DNA of 64,000 bases from Actinocatenispora rupis (GCF_016861975.1 NZ_BOMB01000024.1:237727-301726); one strand, 5' to 3'; positions 15,001-30,000 are shown, counted from the stretch's first letter. The notes: generated by a model from the sequence alone, not told the origin. Made by a program: numbers and translations.

Positions 15001-18000
15001 GCTGCCCGCGACCGAGGACGTGTGGCTCGTCGTTGACCGGTGGCAGTCGGCCGAGGAACAGGTCCGCGACCTGCTGCACGGCACGGCGGTGGGCCGGGAC
15101 TTCGGCATGGCCGTCGAGGAGAGCGTTCCCGGGGCCGGGACGCGGCGTGGCTGGATCACCGACGAGCTCGCCGACCAGCCGGCCGCGACGGAGCTGGTCA
15201 CGCGGCTCGGGCGGCCGGTGGACAGCCCCCGCGCCGCGGTGGCCGCGATGCGGGGGGCGCTGCTCGGCGAGGGGATCGACGGCAGCTCCATCGAAGCGAC
15301 CGACGAGCCGCCGGTACTGAACGACCACGTCCTCGCCGGTGCGTACGCGACGCCGCCGGTGGTCGACCTGACCGATCCGCTGTACCAGGACGTCCTGTTG
15401 GTCTCGCCGAAGGAGGGGCCGTTCGAGACGGTCGGGTTCACGGTCGCGCTGACGCAGGGCCGTACCCCGGCAGGCCGTCTTGTGCACAGCGAACTGATCA
15501 TGGGCAGCCAGTTCCGGCTGACGGCCCGCGCGGACGCGGACCCGGCCGAGGTGGCCGCTGCCGCCCGCGCCGAGGTGGAGCGGCTGGCGGGCGAGTGGAA
15601 GTCCGTGATCTCCACGGTGGTCAGCCACTGGCGCCGGGACGCCAGCCCGGCGACGGTCGCCGGCATCGTCACGGTCCTGATGTCGATGGGTGGCGGCCCG
15701 GCGATGTGGGCCGGTCCGGTCGCCCGGTCGGTGATCGAGGCACTCGTCTCCGGCCCGCTGGCGTACGTGTTCACCCGGGACAACGTGTTGGAGGCGCAGC
15801 GCCGGGACCGCGAGCTGGCCCGCCTGTCCGGTAACCCCGCGCAGTGGCAGCTGCTGAACGAGCTGGGCCGCGGCGACGGTGACCCGCACGTACGGACCCT
15901 GAACGAGCAGGAGGAGGCGCACCTGCTCCGTCGGGTCGGCGACGCGATGCCGCTCCTCGCCGAACGGCTGCGGAACATCGTCGCGAAGCGCCTGCCGGCC
16001 GGGTACGAGGGGCTGCCCGAGGACGACGAGCACGTCCAGCACGAGATGCTCCTGCAGAAGCTGCTGACGAACGCGCAGATCGGATACGACGAGGAGACCG
16101 GAGTCGTCACCGTCGCGGTCCCGACCCGGTTCGGTGCGCGGCGGTTCGCGCTGCGGGGCGGGGTCGGCGAGTTGAGCACGCCGAGCTTCCGGCTGACCGA
16201 CTTCCCGCTGAGCGACCGCACCGCGCAGTTCGAGCTGCTGTTCTCGCCGAACATGCTCGACCCCGTCACCGGGGACGCCGATCCCGCCGTCATCGCCGAA
16301 TCGACGCTGCATCAGTTCAAGGACATCATGCAGCAGCGCGACTGGATCATGTCGATGATGCCGAGCCCGGTGCGGACGATGCTGTCGCAGTGGTTCAGCG
16401 CCCCCATCGTCGTGGCCGCCGTCTGGTACGTCGCGGGTGTGCTGATGCACGATCCGGAGCTGGCCCGGATCGTCATCGCGAACGACGCGTCGCGGCGCCT
16501 CACCCGCGGCGCGCTCGAACCGCTCGACAAGCTGATGGACACGATCGCCGGCAAGAAGAACCAGACCCACACGTTCGGCTTCCGCTCCAACCCGTTCACC
16601 GGGTGGACGAAGAAGCAGGCGAAGATCGAGGTCGACCTGCTGCGCCGGCAGATCCGGGGCGGCGCGGGCATCGCGGCGCAGATCCGCAACCTGGCCGGCG
16701 AGCCGGAGCCGCCGCAGTTGCTGCCCAAGCAGGTCCGGCCGGTCGTGTCCTTCGTCCTGGGGTCGCATCCGGACCTGACGGTCAGCACCCTGGACGACGG
16801 TCGGTTGCGGCTCTCCGTCGCGCTGCGTTCCGGGAAGTACCGGGTCAAGCGGCGCCGGTTCTCCCTGGATCTGCGCATCTCCCCGTCGATCGAGCCGGGC
16901 TACGCCAAGCTTGTCGTCACCGGGTACGACGCGCTCCAGCTCACCGTGTCCGACACCTGGACCTCGGTCGAGGAACTGCACGAGACGATCGCCGGGTTCG
17001 GCGACGTGATCGGGAAGGTGGCGCGGGCCTTCCGGTCCCGCCGGTTGCGCGGGCCGATGAAGAAGTCCTTCGGCGACGCGCTGATGGACGCCGCGGTCAC
17101 CCCGATCCTGTTGGCGGAGGGCAACCGCAACGCCATCGCGTACGACGCGCAGTCGGCGGCGAACGCGGGCACCGAGGGCGTCACCGAGACGGCGCTCGCG
17201 CACAACGAGCTGGCCCGCGAGACGGTCTCGTACCTCAAGTTCCACACCGCCGACACGGACCCGACGTGTGACGACGTCTTCGCCTACCCGGCGTACGACG
17301 AGCGGCAGTTCCGCGCCGCCGCCGCCCGGCACCTCCAGTTCCTGGAGTCCCGGATGGAGGACTCGGCGCTGGCCGACCTGCTGCGTCCGCTGCGGGACGA
17401 GGTGCGCGGGTTGTCGGCGTTCGCGCCGGAGTCGATCACGCGTGGTTTCCGACGGATGGTCGTCGACGGGTCGCTGGTGGAGCGCATCGAGCGGCTGCGT
17501 TCGCTGACCGAGGTCGGCACCGACACGTACCGGGCGCTGATCAGTCCGATCGAGTCCGGTACCGGCCGGCTGCTGAAGAGCGCGCCGCCGGTGCAGCTGA
17601 CGTTCCGGGTGTTCCACGGCGACCTGTCGGCGGACGACCCGGGCACGGTCACGATGTGGCCGCTGCAGCGCGACGCGGACGTGGCGTTCGCGGTGCCGGG
17701 CGGCGACCCGGAGTCGGGCCTCGCCGCCCTCCTGACCACTCTCGACGGGTACGTGACGTGGTGGTCGGAGCTGCCGCTGGGCATCGCCGACCGGCGGGCG
17801 TTCGTGGACAACGCCTTGCGGACCCGGATGCCCGCGGTCACCAACCAGGCGGTCAGCGGCCTGACACACGGCCACAACATGTGGATCGCGCTGTTCGGCA
17901 CGACGCCGAGCATGGTCGCCCACACGTACGCGGGGATGGTGCTGGGGCGGGCGAACTCGGTCGAGGCGCGGCAGGCGCTGATGACCGCCGAACAGACCCG

Positions 18001-21000
18001 CAACCGGTACGGGTACAGCCCGACCCAGTGGCACCTGCAACTGTTGCTGGCGCAGCGGCGTGCGAGCGAGGCCCGCTGGGCGGCGCTGCGCGAGCTGGTG
18101 GACCGGACCGCCGACGCGCTCGTCGCCGGCGCCCCGCGTACCGGCGAGCCGCGTCCGCTCACCGACGATGAGGTACTCCCGACCGCCGCCGCGTTCCTGC
18201 GGCAGCTGCCGAACGGCGAGTACCGGCTGGTCGGTCCGGACGAGCCCGGTGGCGCCGCGCCGGAGCGGTCGGAGCTGCGCGCCGGTGACCGGACCGTGAT
18301 CCGCGTCGAGTCCGACGGCGAGCGCATCTACCTGGGCGGCCGTTGGGGTCGGGACGACGCGCACCGACCGGTCCGGCAGGGCGGGTTCACGATCACCGGA
18401 CGCCAGGCCGGGATGGTGCTGCGGGAACTGCTCGGCACCGTCAACGCCGGCCGCGCGATCGTGGTGGACGGCTGCGAGGCCGTCGACCTGGCGTACGACA
18501 TGGCCGCGGAGGCGCACCTACCGGTCGTCGTCCCGGACACCCTGACCTGGTTGGACAGCGCGGGCAAGCGGCACCTGGCGCCCGTCGACGAGACCAGCCC
18601 GTACGCACGGCCGACGAGCGCGGCCACCGGGCGCTGGTGGCTGGTACTGCCGAGCCGTGAGCGTGCCCTGTTCGACACGTCCGAGTGGTGGACCGAGCGC
18701 ACCCGCTGGAACGCCGACGCCCTCACCGAGGCACTGACCGAGCGGGCGGACGGCTACTCGTTCGACCCGACCGCACCGCGGCTGCCCGAGCAGGAGGGCG
18801 CCGTCACGATCGACATCCGCCGCGCCGCCTACGGGGACCCGAGGTTCCACGTGCCCGCCGCCGACGGGGCGTACCCGCTGTATCCGGGGGAACTGGGCGA
18901 GACGCTGCTGGCACTGCGCGACGCCGGCCGGATCGCCTTCGACGGCGACACGGTGCTGCGGCTCAACACCGGCAACGGGTACCTGCGCACGATCACCCCG
19001 GAGATGCTGTCGGAGCTGGCCGTTGCGCTGCGCGGCGAGGTGCACGCGGTGGCGGCGCTGGTCCTGGACGCCGACGGGCGTGAGACCTGGGCCGCCGTAC
19101 GCCACGACGGTGAGGTGCTGACCGGCGCCGACCTCGGCTGGGCCGACCCGGTCACGCTCGTGCGGCCGTTCAGCGTCGAGACACCTGCGGTCCCGGTCGC
19201 CGCCGGCCCTACTGTCCACAGTGGACAGCCGTGGTGGCACGGCACCGAGTGGGCCCCCGACGCTCCCGATCTCGTACGCCTGCGCAAGCTCGCCGACCGC
19301 GTTCGCGAGGTCGCCGCGAGTCGACTGGCACCGCCGGACATCGCGCCCGACCTGAACGGATGGGTGAAGAGCGGAACGGCCGCATACCAGTCGTTCCGGA
19401 CCTTCTGGCGCGAAGGCGCGTACGCCAAGCTCCACAACGCCGTGAGCTCCTTTGCGGACGCGTACCTCTCCGACTGGCGAATCCGGCAGGCCGGCCAGCT
19501 GATCCTTCAGCTGCTTCCCAACGCGACGGCAATGCTCGCGGAGACTGCGGGGAAGTTCGACGAACTGGCCGGTGCCGACGCTTTCGTCCGTCGTACCCAG
19601 GAGGGAGAGCTCGGCCTGCCGGAGGACGGCCCGGCCGATCTCGTGGAGGCAGCCCGGCTCACGCGCGTCCTGGCCGGCGAGTTCGAGGCGTTGTCGGACG
19701 AACTTCGGACCTTGGCCGATACCGGCCGTCGCACATCGTGGCAGGACCCCGAGTTCGAGCGCCTCTACGAGCGGCTCGGCGCACTTGGTGCGGACGCGGA
19801 CGACATCATGCAGAAGGCGGCGGCGATACTTCGCGTCCGCGAAGCGATCACCCCCGAGGATGTCCCGACCGACCGACTGCGCACGTTCCTGAACCGCACG
19901 GCCACGCTCGGCTTCGGCCTGGGCGATGGCGAGTTCCGCTGGATGCGGACGACCGGTCCGGCGGGTAACCGGGATGTCTTGTGCTGGGGGGAAACCCTGG
20001 TCTGGCGGCCCTCCGACGGCCACCACATGGTCACCGTGGATTCGCCGACGACCGGTCGGCCGATCACCGCTCTGGTGCTCTCGCCACGGTGGATGTTCGG
20101 CGGTGAACCTCGCCATCGGTTGGTCCCGGCCGATCCGAGCTTGGCCCCGGACCTGCTCGACGACGTGGACCTGCACTCGAACGCCGTGCACGGACCGCCG
20201 ACGTGGTACCCGGCCGAGTCCTGGCCGACCGCACCCGATCTGGACGACGACGCCGCGCTCCGCGAACTGGAGAAGGTGAAGTCACCGTTCGGTGCCGGCG
20301 GCGGTCGATTCTTCGGATCCGCCGACTTCCTGCTCGGCGGATCCGTACCGCTCGGTGCCAAGTGGACTGCGGTGGACGTGCACGGAAACCCCAACAGCCT
20401 TGTCGTCAACGGGGCGGGGCGCGGTCAGCTCGCCGTCTCGTGGGGCCAGGCAGGAAGGCTGCTACCGCGTCTGATCGAACGCCGGGAACGCCTGTTGCTG
20501 GTGGCGTGCAACGCGATGGCGCTTGGCGATCAGCCAAGCTCCGCCGCCGAGTTGGCCACGTCGATGAAGCTCACGGTGGCCGGCGTGACCGGCCTCGCGA
20601 CCGTGTCCGATCAGGGCCTGTCGGTCACGTTCAACAGCTCACGCTCGCTGGAGGCGCTGCCCGGCGTTGCCGGTGTCCTGGACGTCCACACCCCGTACGG
20701 ACTGCGGCTGGTGTTCCCGTCGGACGACTGGAGCGCGGTACAGAACTGGTGGGACGTCGTGCTGGACATCGCCGACGAGATGTTCGGCGATGGTGCGTCC
20801 GCGGAAGACGCGCCGCTACCTGACGGTGGGACACCCGGGGGCGAGGGGACCAGCCCGGACAGCGAGTCGCGACACGGCGATCGATGGACCGACCCCCAGG
20901 CGGTACGAGCCCGGCTCGGCCGCGTCGGCGCCCAGGTACGTGACCGGCTGCTCGTGGGCCACCCGGACCGGACGGCGATCGTCGATGTACTGGCGGACGA

Positions 21001-24000
21001 GCTGCGGGGGATCGAGTCCCTGGCCGTGGCGGGGGCCGGACTCGCCCGCAAGGCCGACGGCGCGCTGACCGAGACGCTCGTGCAGCTCAAGAGGTTGCTG
21101 GTCCGACCCGGCGGGAAGCCGGACGACGCGACATTCGAGTCGGTCATGTTCGGGCGGATCGGTGGGCCGGTCGGGCTGCGCGGCGCCGTCAGCTCGGTAC
21201 AGATGGCCGCGAGTCACCTCCACGGAGTGGGCTCGCCCGCCACCCCGTGGGGCCTGTACCCGGGCCTGCGGTCGACGGCCACCGCGTACGTGGCGCGGGC
21301 CGACCGGCTGGTCGACTCCGCATGGTCGATGCTGGACGACGTCCAGCCCGCGTTCGACGCGATCGCCCGGACCGGTTCGTACGATCGGCTGGGTGCGCTG
21401 GTGGAGCGCCTCGACGGGGTGCTCGCCTCCGTCCGCGGTCTGCGGCGTGAGCTGGACGCCGTGGTGGACGAGGCCGACGCGCTGACCGGTGAGCGCAACG
21501 TCGGGGCGATGGTCGACGCGGCACTGGCCGACTTCGCGGGACTCGGACTGGGCGTCGGTGAGCCGAGATGGGAGAACGACGGCTCCGACCCGCAGCTGTC
21601 GTGGGGCAGCCAGCAGCTCTGGCCAGCCGCCGCGTCGTGGACGGTCAATGTCGAAATACCCGAGCTGGCCCGTACGGTGACCGCCCTGGTGCTGCCGGTC
21701 GAGATGGTGCCGGGCAACGAGTCCGGGCACCTGCTCGTGCCGCTCGACCCGGGCCTCGACCCGCACCTGCTGGACGGCGTGCGCCTGGACTCGCCGAGCG
21801 TCACCGGGCCGCCGCGGTGGATCGGCGACGGGCCCGAACCGACCGGTATCGACCCGGTCTTCCCGCCGGACCCGTCCGGCAGGTTCGGACCACTGCGGGA
21901 CCTGATGCGTGCGGTACTGACGGATCAGTCACGCGGGCCGCTGCCGCCGGCGGGTGCGCTTCCCCCGACGCCGGCCGAGATCCTGGACGGCTACCAGGCG
22001 GAGTACGCGGCGCTGCGGTCGCGGGAACGCAGCGCGCACCGGCAGCACGCGACCGCCCGCGCCGCCTTCGCCCGACGCCAGCTCCTGGCCCGGCCGAACG
22101 CGGTCGGCAGCATCATGCTCCGGTCCGCGGACCAGCGGGCCATCGTGGCCTCCTGGCGCCAGATCGCGGCGTGGGACCCGTCGGGTGAGGCGGGGACCGG
22201 CGCCTGGCTCATGGCCGCGGCCGAGACGATCGCCGGCCACGAACGCGAGCACGAGCAGCTGGTCGCGGCGGTGCAGGCGGCGACCGGTGCGGCCGCCGAC
22301 CGCGCCGACGGCCCGATGGCCGAGAGGTACCGCCTGATCGCCGACGCCTGGCGCGAGCGCGCCTCGGCCGCCGAGCGGCAGCGGTTCTTCGAACGGATCG
22401 CGGCAAAGGGCATCCTGGCCGCACAGACCGGCGCGGAGGTCCTGGCCCAGCTGCCCCGCATCGAGTACATCGAGAACGAGATGGCGATCTGGGCGTCCGT
22501 GGAGACGTCCGGGTTGCTGAAGGCCGGGCACGCCGCGCGGCTGGCGCCTGCGTACCGGCGGTACCACGAGCTGTTGGACCAGTGGCTGGCCGATCCGTTC
22601 CGCGGCGCGGCGCCGGACTTCGGGACCGTACGGCGCGTGCTCGACGCGTTGGCCGACCTCGCCCAGGCCGAGATCGCGGTACAGCGCGGGCTCACGGAGC
22701 GCCGCGACGATCCCGACGCGGCGCGCGACCGGTACCGTCGCGCCGTGTCGGGGCTCGATGCCCTGGCCCGCGCGACGCTGCGCGTTCCGGGGCTCGCCGA
22801 CGCCCTCCGCGGTCTGGTCGGGCTTTTCGACGAGGCTCGCCTGGGCACGGTCCGCGCCGCCGTCGCCGAGCTCACGTTCGACCGGCTCGACATGGACGCC
22901 GTGGATGCGTTGGCCCCGGCAGCGCGCCAGCTCGCCGCCAGCGACCGTGTCGTGGACGGCGCGATCCGCCAGGTCCTCGACGTACTCGGGGTGGGAGGCG
23001 ACGAGCGGCGGCCGGAGCAGATCGCGGCGCCGTTCCTGCAGCCGGCGCCGCCCGAGTGGGTGCAGGGCCGACGGCAACGCACGCATCCCGTGCCGTCCGT
23101 GATCGCGGTGCGGAGCCTGTTCGACCGGCAGCGCACGGGTTCCGATCCCGACGCCGTACGGGGCGCGATCAACCGGGCGTTCTGGCGGCCGAGCGGCTGG
23201 TTTTCGACCCCGCAGCCGAGTACGGCCGGTCCGGATGCCGCGATCGGCTTCTCCGAGGCGTCTGTCGAGTCGGGCCCCGACGGCGCGCTGTCGTTGTTCG
23301 TCCGCCGGGCCGGCACGAACGACTGGGCCAACGCCTTCCGGTTCGACGTGTCGGTCGGCCCGGTGGCCGGCGGTGACGCCGAGTTCCACTACGTGGACCA
23401 CCCGGTCCAGGGCGGGCGCGTTCGGGTGCTGGGCCGGATCGTGGTGTCCGACGCGATCGGCCTGGACGGTCTGCATCTCGACGTCGCGGTCGGCGCGGCG
23501 TTGAGTGCCGCCGCGGCGGAGGCGGTCGTGGCGGTCACCGGCGACGCCCGGTACCTTCGCGATCCGGCGGTCGGACGGCCGGACAGCCGCCAGCTCGCGC
23601 CGCACGTCCCGGCTCGCCTGGCGCAGCTGCACTACGTGGCCGCCGTCTACCAGACGGCGCTGCGCGACGGGGAGCCGGCGCGGGCCGCCGCGCTCGTCCG
23701 TACGATCGAGGAGTTGGCGCGCGAGGCCGGCTGCGAGTGGCGGGCGTACGACGTGGCGCACCGTGGTGACCTGGTCGCCTCGGCGCCGATGGACATCCCG
23801 CGCGACGCCTGGGACGGCGTCCGGGTCTTCACCGACGCGGACCGTGACCGGCACCGGCTGATCCTGCGCGACGGGCTGTTCTACTACTGGTCCGACCCGA
23901 CCAGGCGGTTCGACAGCCGCGACGTCGACCCGTACGGCTCCGGCCGCATCAGGTACGTCCTCGGCGCCGACGACCACTGGTACTTCCTGGCGGACGGCTG

Positions 24001-27000
24001 GCCGGACAGCGGCGAGCCCGTCACGCACGGGTCGTTCTTCGGCGGCGCCCCGGTACGCGCGGCCGGCGAGTTCGAGATCCACGACGGCCGGCTCGCCTAC
24101 CTGGACGACTCCAGCGGCCACTACCAGCCGAACCGCCTCTCGCACACGTCGCCGACGCTGGACCGGCTCGACCGCGGCGGCGTGCACTACCGCTACCAGC
24201 TCGCGCTGATGACCACGTTCGACGGCCGGACCTACCTCAGCAAGATCAGTGACGACCAGGTCCGCAGCGCCGGCGACGCGCTGGGCCGCGCGATCCAGGA
24301 TCTCGCCCGCGACATCCTCGCCGGCGCCGGGAATCCGGCCGTCCGCGGTATCGAGGACCTGGGCGACTTCCGGGTGCGGATCGACCTGGTCGACCGTGAG
24401 TCGGTGGAGATCGACGCGTTCGGTCCGGTGCCGGCGATCGTCGCCCGCAACCTCTGGTGGGACGAGTCGCAACTGTTGGCGCGCCAGTGGCTCACCGAGG
24501 CGATCGCCCGAGTCGTGTCGAGCGCGCCACCGCCGACGCCGGTGCGGGTCGACACCGCCACGAACCGTGCGGCGGTCGCCGAGTCGGTGCACCGGGTGCT
24601 CCGCCGGCTGGACGCGGAGTGGACCGTCACCGAACACGGCGACGACGCCGTACTCGTCGCACCGGAGCGCGGCACCCGGGTACTCCTGCGGGTGGCGGTC
24701 GAGGGGTTGGCCGAGGACGAGGTCGCCCGTTTCGTACCGACCGACCCGACGTTCCGGCGCCGCTGGATGGGCCTGCGCCGGGTGCAGGAGATCGTCGTCC
24801 AGGACCGGCTCGTCGGCGACCCCGAAGCGCTGGACCGCCTCGTCGAACGGACCCTGCTGTTCCTGGCGGCCGAGGCGGAGCACCGGGCAGGGCGACTGGC
24901 GCCGCGGACCGGCGACTCGCCCGGCCAGATGTTCCGCGACCGGGCGCTTCCGAGGTACGGGGAGTACCAGCCGAGTGTCAGCGAGAAGCGGGCCCTGCGC
25001 GATCTGCGGCTGCTGGTCCGGGACTACCGGGCCGCGGGCGCCGGTCGGCGCCGCGAGGCACTCGGCCTGGAACTGAACGCGTGGCTGCGTACCTGGTTCA
25101 CCGACCAGGGCCTGACGTACGACCGCCGTCTCGCCGGCCGCCGCGAGTACGAACGGACCGGTCGGTGGCAGTGGCTGGTCGACAAGGAGGTGCCGGACTT
25201 CAGCTACATCCACTCCCAGATCGTCGACACCGAGCTGCCGGAGCCGGCCGCGACGCGGACCGAGCCGGAGGTGCTGCCGGCGGAGGACGCGGAGGCCGTG
25301 GAGTGGTGCCTGCGGTTCATGGAGCGCACCCCGGCCGGTGTGCACCTGTACGGCGCGCGGGGCGAGACCACGACCGACGACGCGCGCCGGACCGAGGCGT
25401 GGCGGGTCCGCAGCAGCCAGGGCGACAGGGTCCGTCCTGGCCCGGACACCGAGCGGGTCGTCGACGTGGCCGGCGACGGCCACGCGTTCCTGGTCGGCGG
25501 CCGGGAGATCAGCCCGGCGCAGCTCGCCTCCGCGGTACGGGAATGGTTGCGGCGCAACGGACTCACCGAGGACTGGGACGGCAAGACGCACGTGCTGGCC
25601 GGCTGCACGATGGGCGTCGGCCGCGACTCGGCGCCCGCCGGACGGTACGCGGCGAGCGCCGGTGTGCGCACCCAGGCGTTCGCGCGGCCGGTGTGGAACA
25701 GCGAGCAGGTGTCGCCGGATCTGCCGCGCGGGTACCTGATCGCCGCCGACATCGACGAGTCCGACCTGGGCGGCCGCCCGGGCCGGATCGACCCCGACGT
25801 GCACGAGTGGCGCCCGGACGGGACGTACGCCGGCACCAGCTCGGCGATCCCGGACCGGCTGGTGTCGCGTGCAAACGACGGTGCGACGGCCACCCCGACG
25901 CACCGCGGCCCTGCCGCGTCGCAGCCGGATCCGTTGGTACGCAAGGCGATGCGGTTGCTGGCGCGCGAGATCCCGGCGGGTGTGGCGATCACCGTCGACC
26001 CGGCGCGGCTGGCGGAGGCGGAGAAGCTGCCCGCCGACGGCGACGAGTTCCGGGTGGTACTCGACGGCTTCGAGATCGCGGGGCGGCCGTTCACCGCCGA
26101 GGATCTCGCCGACTTCCTCGCGGCGGAGTACGGCGCCCAGCTCGCGGACCGGGACCTGCGGCTGTACACGTCCGACGCGCCATTCGCGGAGAAGCTCCTG
26201 CCGGTTCTGCCGGTACGTGACGTGCTGGTCTCGGCTGTCGACCCGGCCCTGGTCGGTGGCCGGGTGCTGTTCGTCCGGCACGACACCCCGTCGGGCCGCC
26301 CCGCCCCGGTGCGTCCCGACGGCCAGTACGGCTACTGGTGGCGGCGCAGCCGTACCGGCGGAGAGCAGTCGCTGGGCAGCGAACCGGGTCCGATCGGTCC
26401 GCGGGACGCCACCCCGGACGACGCACTCGCGGAGCTGCAGCTCTCGCATCTCGCCGACAGCGCCCAGGTGTTCCCGGGCGGCGTGGCCTTCTGCGCCGCG
26501 GACGATCCCCGGTTGCCGCAGTGGCGTCGCCTGGCGCGTTCGTCCGAGGACTTCTGGGTGTTCGTGGACACCGACCGGGACGGCTGCACCGTCCCGACGT
26601 CGACCCAGACCGTGCTGCGGCCCGCGCCGGAGGACGTGGCCGACGTCGTACTGGCGCTGACCGTGGCGCGCGACCCGGCGGACCGGGTCACGCTGCGCGG
26701 CACGATCCGGTTGGAGGGCAACGAGACCGGCGGTGACACCGGGTGGGCAGCGCGCTTCGCCCGCCGCGTCGGCCGGCCGACCGCCGGGCCGGACGGCGTC
26801 GTCCTGCGGGACGGCACGACCGAGTCCGTGGTGACGTTCGACGACACGTCCTTCGAGGCGCTGCTGCGCGGCACCGGGGAAACCGCGCCCGCCGGCCGCC
26901 TCCACTGGTACGACGGTGACGGCGCGCGGACGCCCGACGACCAGCGCCCGTCCCACGACGGTGAGTCGGACGCCCGCCCGGACCCCGTCGAGGCGGCGCT

Positions 27001-30000
27001 GGCCGACGACGCCGACACGGTGTGGCACGGGCCGTGGCGTACCTTGACGGCGCTGCCCGACACCGGCGAGTACCGGCTCGGGAGGACGGACTACCAGACC
27101 CTGCTGGCAGCCGTCGGCAAGGTGGTACCGGACGCTCTCGCCCTGGTGCTGGAGTCGACGAAGGATCCGAACACCGGCCGGGTCGGGATCGCGGTCGACG
27201 GCGAGCCCACGGACGCCGAGCAGGTGGCCTCGTTCTTCGGGCAGTTGGCCCGGATGGGCATCCTGGAGCTCGACCGGGAAGCAGACGGCAGGCCCGTCGC
27301 GCTGTACCTGAACCACGGGGGGCTCGGCCACGTTCCGCCCGCCCGCGTCCTGGCACAGGCGCTCGGGCTCGACGTCGTCGGTTCGGTGGGCCAGTTCGTG
27401 TCGCACGAGGACGGGTCGCTGTGGATCCGCACCTACTCCCGCGGCCGCTTCGAGGATCTGCCGGCCCGGTCGCCGCTGGCGTGGCGTACTTTCCGGGCGT
27501 TCACGGGCGAGGAGGTGCCGCGCTCGTATGTGGCGGTGAAGCACCGGCCCGGCGTGTACGGACCGACGGTCGATCCGGCGGTGGAGCACGACATCCGGCA
27601 GGCGATCGTTCGGTTCGCGGACGGCTTCGGCATCCTGGCGCCGGACGACCCGCGGCGTGACCTGTGGGAGGGGCGTGGTTCGAACCCGGGCCAGCCGTAC
27701 ACGGTGGTGGTAGATGCCGACGAGGACGGGTTCCGGCCGCTGGGATACCGACTGAGTCCGGCCGAGCTCGCGACGATCCTGGCCAATGCCGAGCGGGACG
27801 GGCTGGTCAATCTGGAACCCGCCGGCCGTGAGCAGCCGGTGCTCCGGGTCTTCGCGCCCGCGGCGGGTGCGCAGCGGCTGGGCGACGCGGCGAGGCCCGA
27901 GCCCCTCGCCCACGAATTGGGGCGCCGGTTGCGGATCGTCACCGAGGGCCCGGTCGGTGCGCCGGTGCACGGCGAGGACGGCTCCGACCGGGTGTACGTC
28001 CTGGACGACGGCGGCCACCCGCGGGAGTTGCCCGCCGAGCGGGCCTGGCGGCAACCGTTCATGCCCGACGACGAGGCGGATCGGTGGCTGCGCCAGCACA
28101 TCCGCCGTACCCGGAGCGGGTTCTCCTTCCACGAGGAGGGTGACCCGCTCGCCTCGGACGCGGAGCGGATCGGGCCGTTGCCGGACGCGGTGGTCGTCGA
28201 CGTGCGTGGCGTCGGGCGCAACTTCCTGGTCGCTGGACGGTTGGTGACGCCCGAGCAGCTCGCCAGGGCAGTGCCGAAGGAGCCCGGCGTCCGACACGTT
28301 CTCGTCGGCTGTGCGGCCGAGATGCGCGTCGGGGGCGGAGCGCTGACCGCGGCTCAGCGGTACGCGCGGGCCGCCGGCGTCGAGACGATCGCGGCAGACA
28401 CCGAGGTGTGGAACGCCGAGTGGTGGGACGAGAGCAAGCGTGGCCTGCTCTACGCCGCCGCCATCGACCTGACGGACGGCTACGCACGTCCCGGCGCGCA
28501 GGGGCGCTGGTGGCTCGTGTCACCGGATGGGACACGCACGGTGGTGGACACCGGTCTGCTGCCGAACCCGTCCCTGCTCCGTCCGGCTCGGCGCCAGGCC
28601 CTGCCCAGACCCGGCACGCCGGTCCACCGCGGAGCGGCACCGGGCGGGGAGCGCGACCCGTTGGCGGCACGTGCCCTGGACGCGTACACGAGGCGGTCGG
28701 TCACCGGGCTGGTGATCGGTGACGAGACCCGAAGGGAGAGGGCGGACCGGCTACCGGTGGTCGCCGGCAGGCTGACGCTGGTGCTCGACGGTGACGACCG
28801 CGGTGTGAACGTCGCCGGCCGGTGGATCGACGCCGCCGACCTCGCCGCGTACCTGCACGCCGCCCACGGCGCGGAACTGTCCACTGTGGACGAGATCGTG
28901 GTGTACCCACGGCGGGGCGCAGCCGACACCGGCGTCACCTGGTCGGGCCTCGCGCAGGCGCTGGGCGTCACCCTGCTGGTGACCGACGAACCGCTGGCCC
29001 GGCACGCGATCGACCGGGACGCCGCGCTGTTCCCGTCCGGCCACCGGTACGACGCGGAGACCGGGGCGGGGACCGTGCTCGGGCAAGCCTTCGGGTGGCG
29101 GATGGACCGCGTCGCCGCCGCGCTGATCGCCGACGGCTGGGTGCATCCGATGTCGTGCGGTCTGGCTCTCGCCGCACCCGACGACACCCGGTGGCACCGG
29201 TACGACGAGCTGTCCGGTGTGGACGGTCGTGGGCTCCTGGTGGTCGACATCGACGACGACCTGTTCCGGGCGGGCGACTTCCTCCTGTCCGGTGTCGAAC
29301 TGCATGCGGTGCTCGAACGCCTGGCCGCGGCCGGTGCCATCGCGTTCCCGGCCGCGGACGCGGTGGTGGAGCTGGAAGGCCACGACAGCGCCCGGACCGC
29401 CGCGCCGTCGACCACCGTCACCTCGCTGGCCGCTGAGTACGCGGTGGCCAGCGGCCGTCGGGTGCGCGCGCCGTACGGGCTGGTGTTCCGGGAGGACAAC
29501 GGGATCCGGCACGTCCGGTACCTCGACGTCGACGCCGGTCGGCTCGTCGGCGGCCGCGACGTCTGGTACGGGCCGGACGGCCGGGAGACGGCGCCGGAGG
29601 AGGACCTGCTCGGGCCGGTCGACCTGTCGGCGTTCGGCGTCGGCACCGACGACGCGGGCGGGCTGTCGGTGGCGGACCTGCTCCGGGCGTACCTGGACGC
29701 CCAGACGAACCGGGACGAGCTGGAGGAGGACGGCCCGGTCGACCAGACGGCGGCCGCATCGGAGGTGGCCCGCCGTTCCCGCGCCGCGCTGCCGCCCGGC
29801 TCGGACACCCGTGCGATCTGGAACGCGCTGCGTCCGGTGCCCGCCGGGTACGTGGTCGGTGGGCCGGCCGGGCTGGCCGACGCGGCGCTGTCCCTCCCGC
29901 CAACCCCGAACGAGGTCGCCGTCGTGGCCGCGGGATCGGTGGAGCCGGTGGAACTGGCGGACGAGCTGGGCCGGCTGTCCGCCGACGACGTGATCGACCT

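Noticed and set aside
10052..18517. Very long minus-strand frame (2,821 codons) opposite the giant gene
   Set aside because: It is a GC-rich antisense shadow: Arg/Gly/Val/His-rich sequence without domains, fully covered by the plus-strand gene.
21929..28297. Minus-strand frame of 2,122 codons
   Set aside because: Antisense shadow with low-complexity composition and no motifs; the plus strand codes recognisable repeats here.
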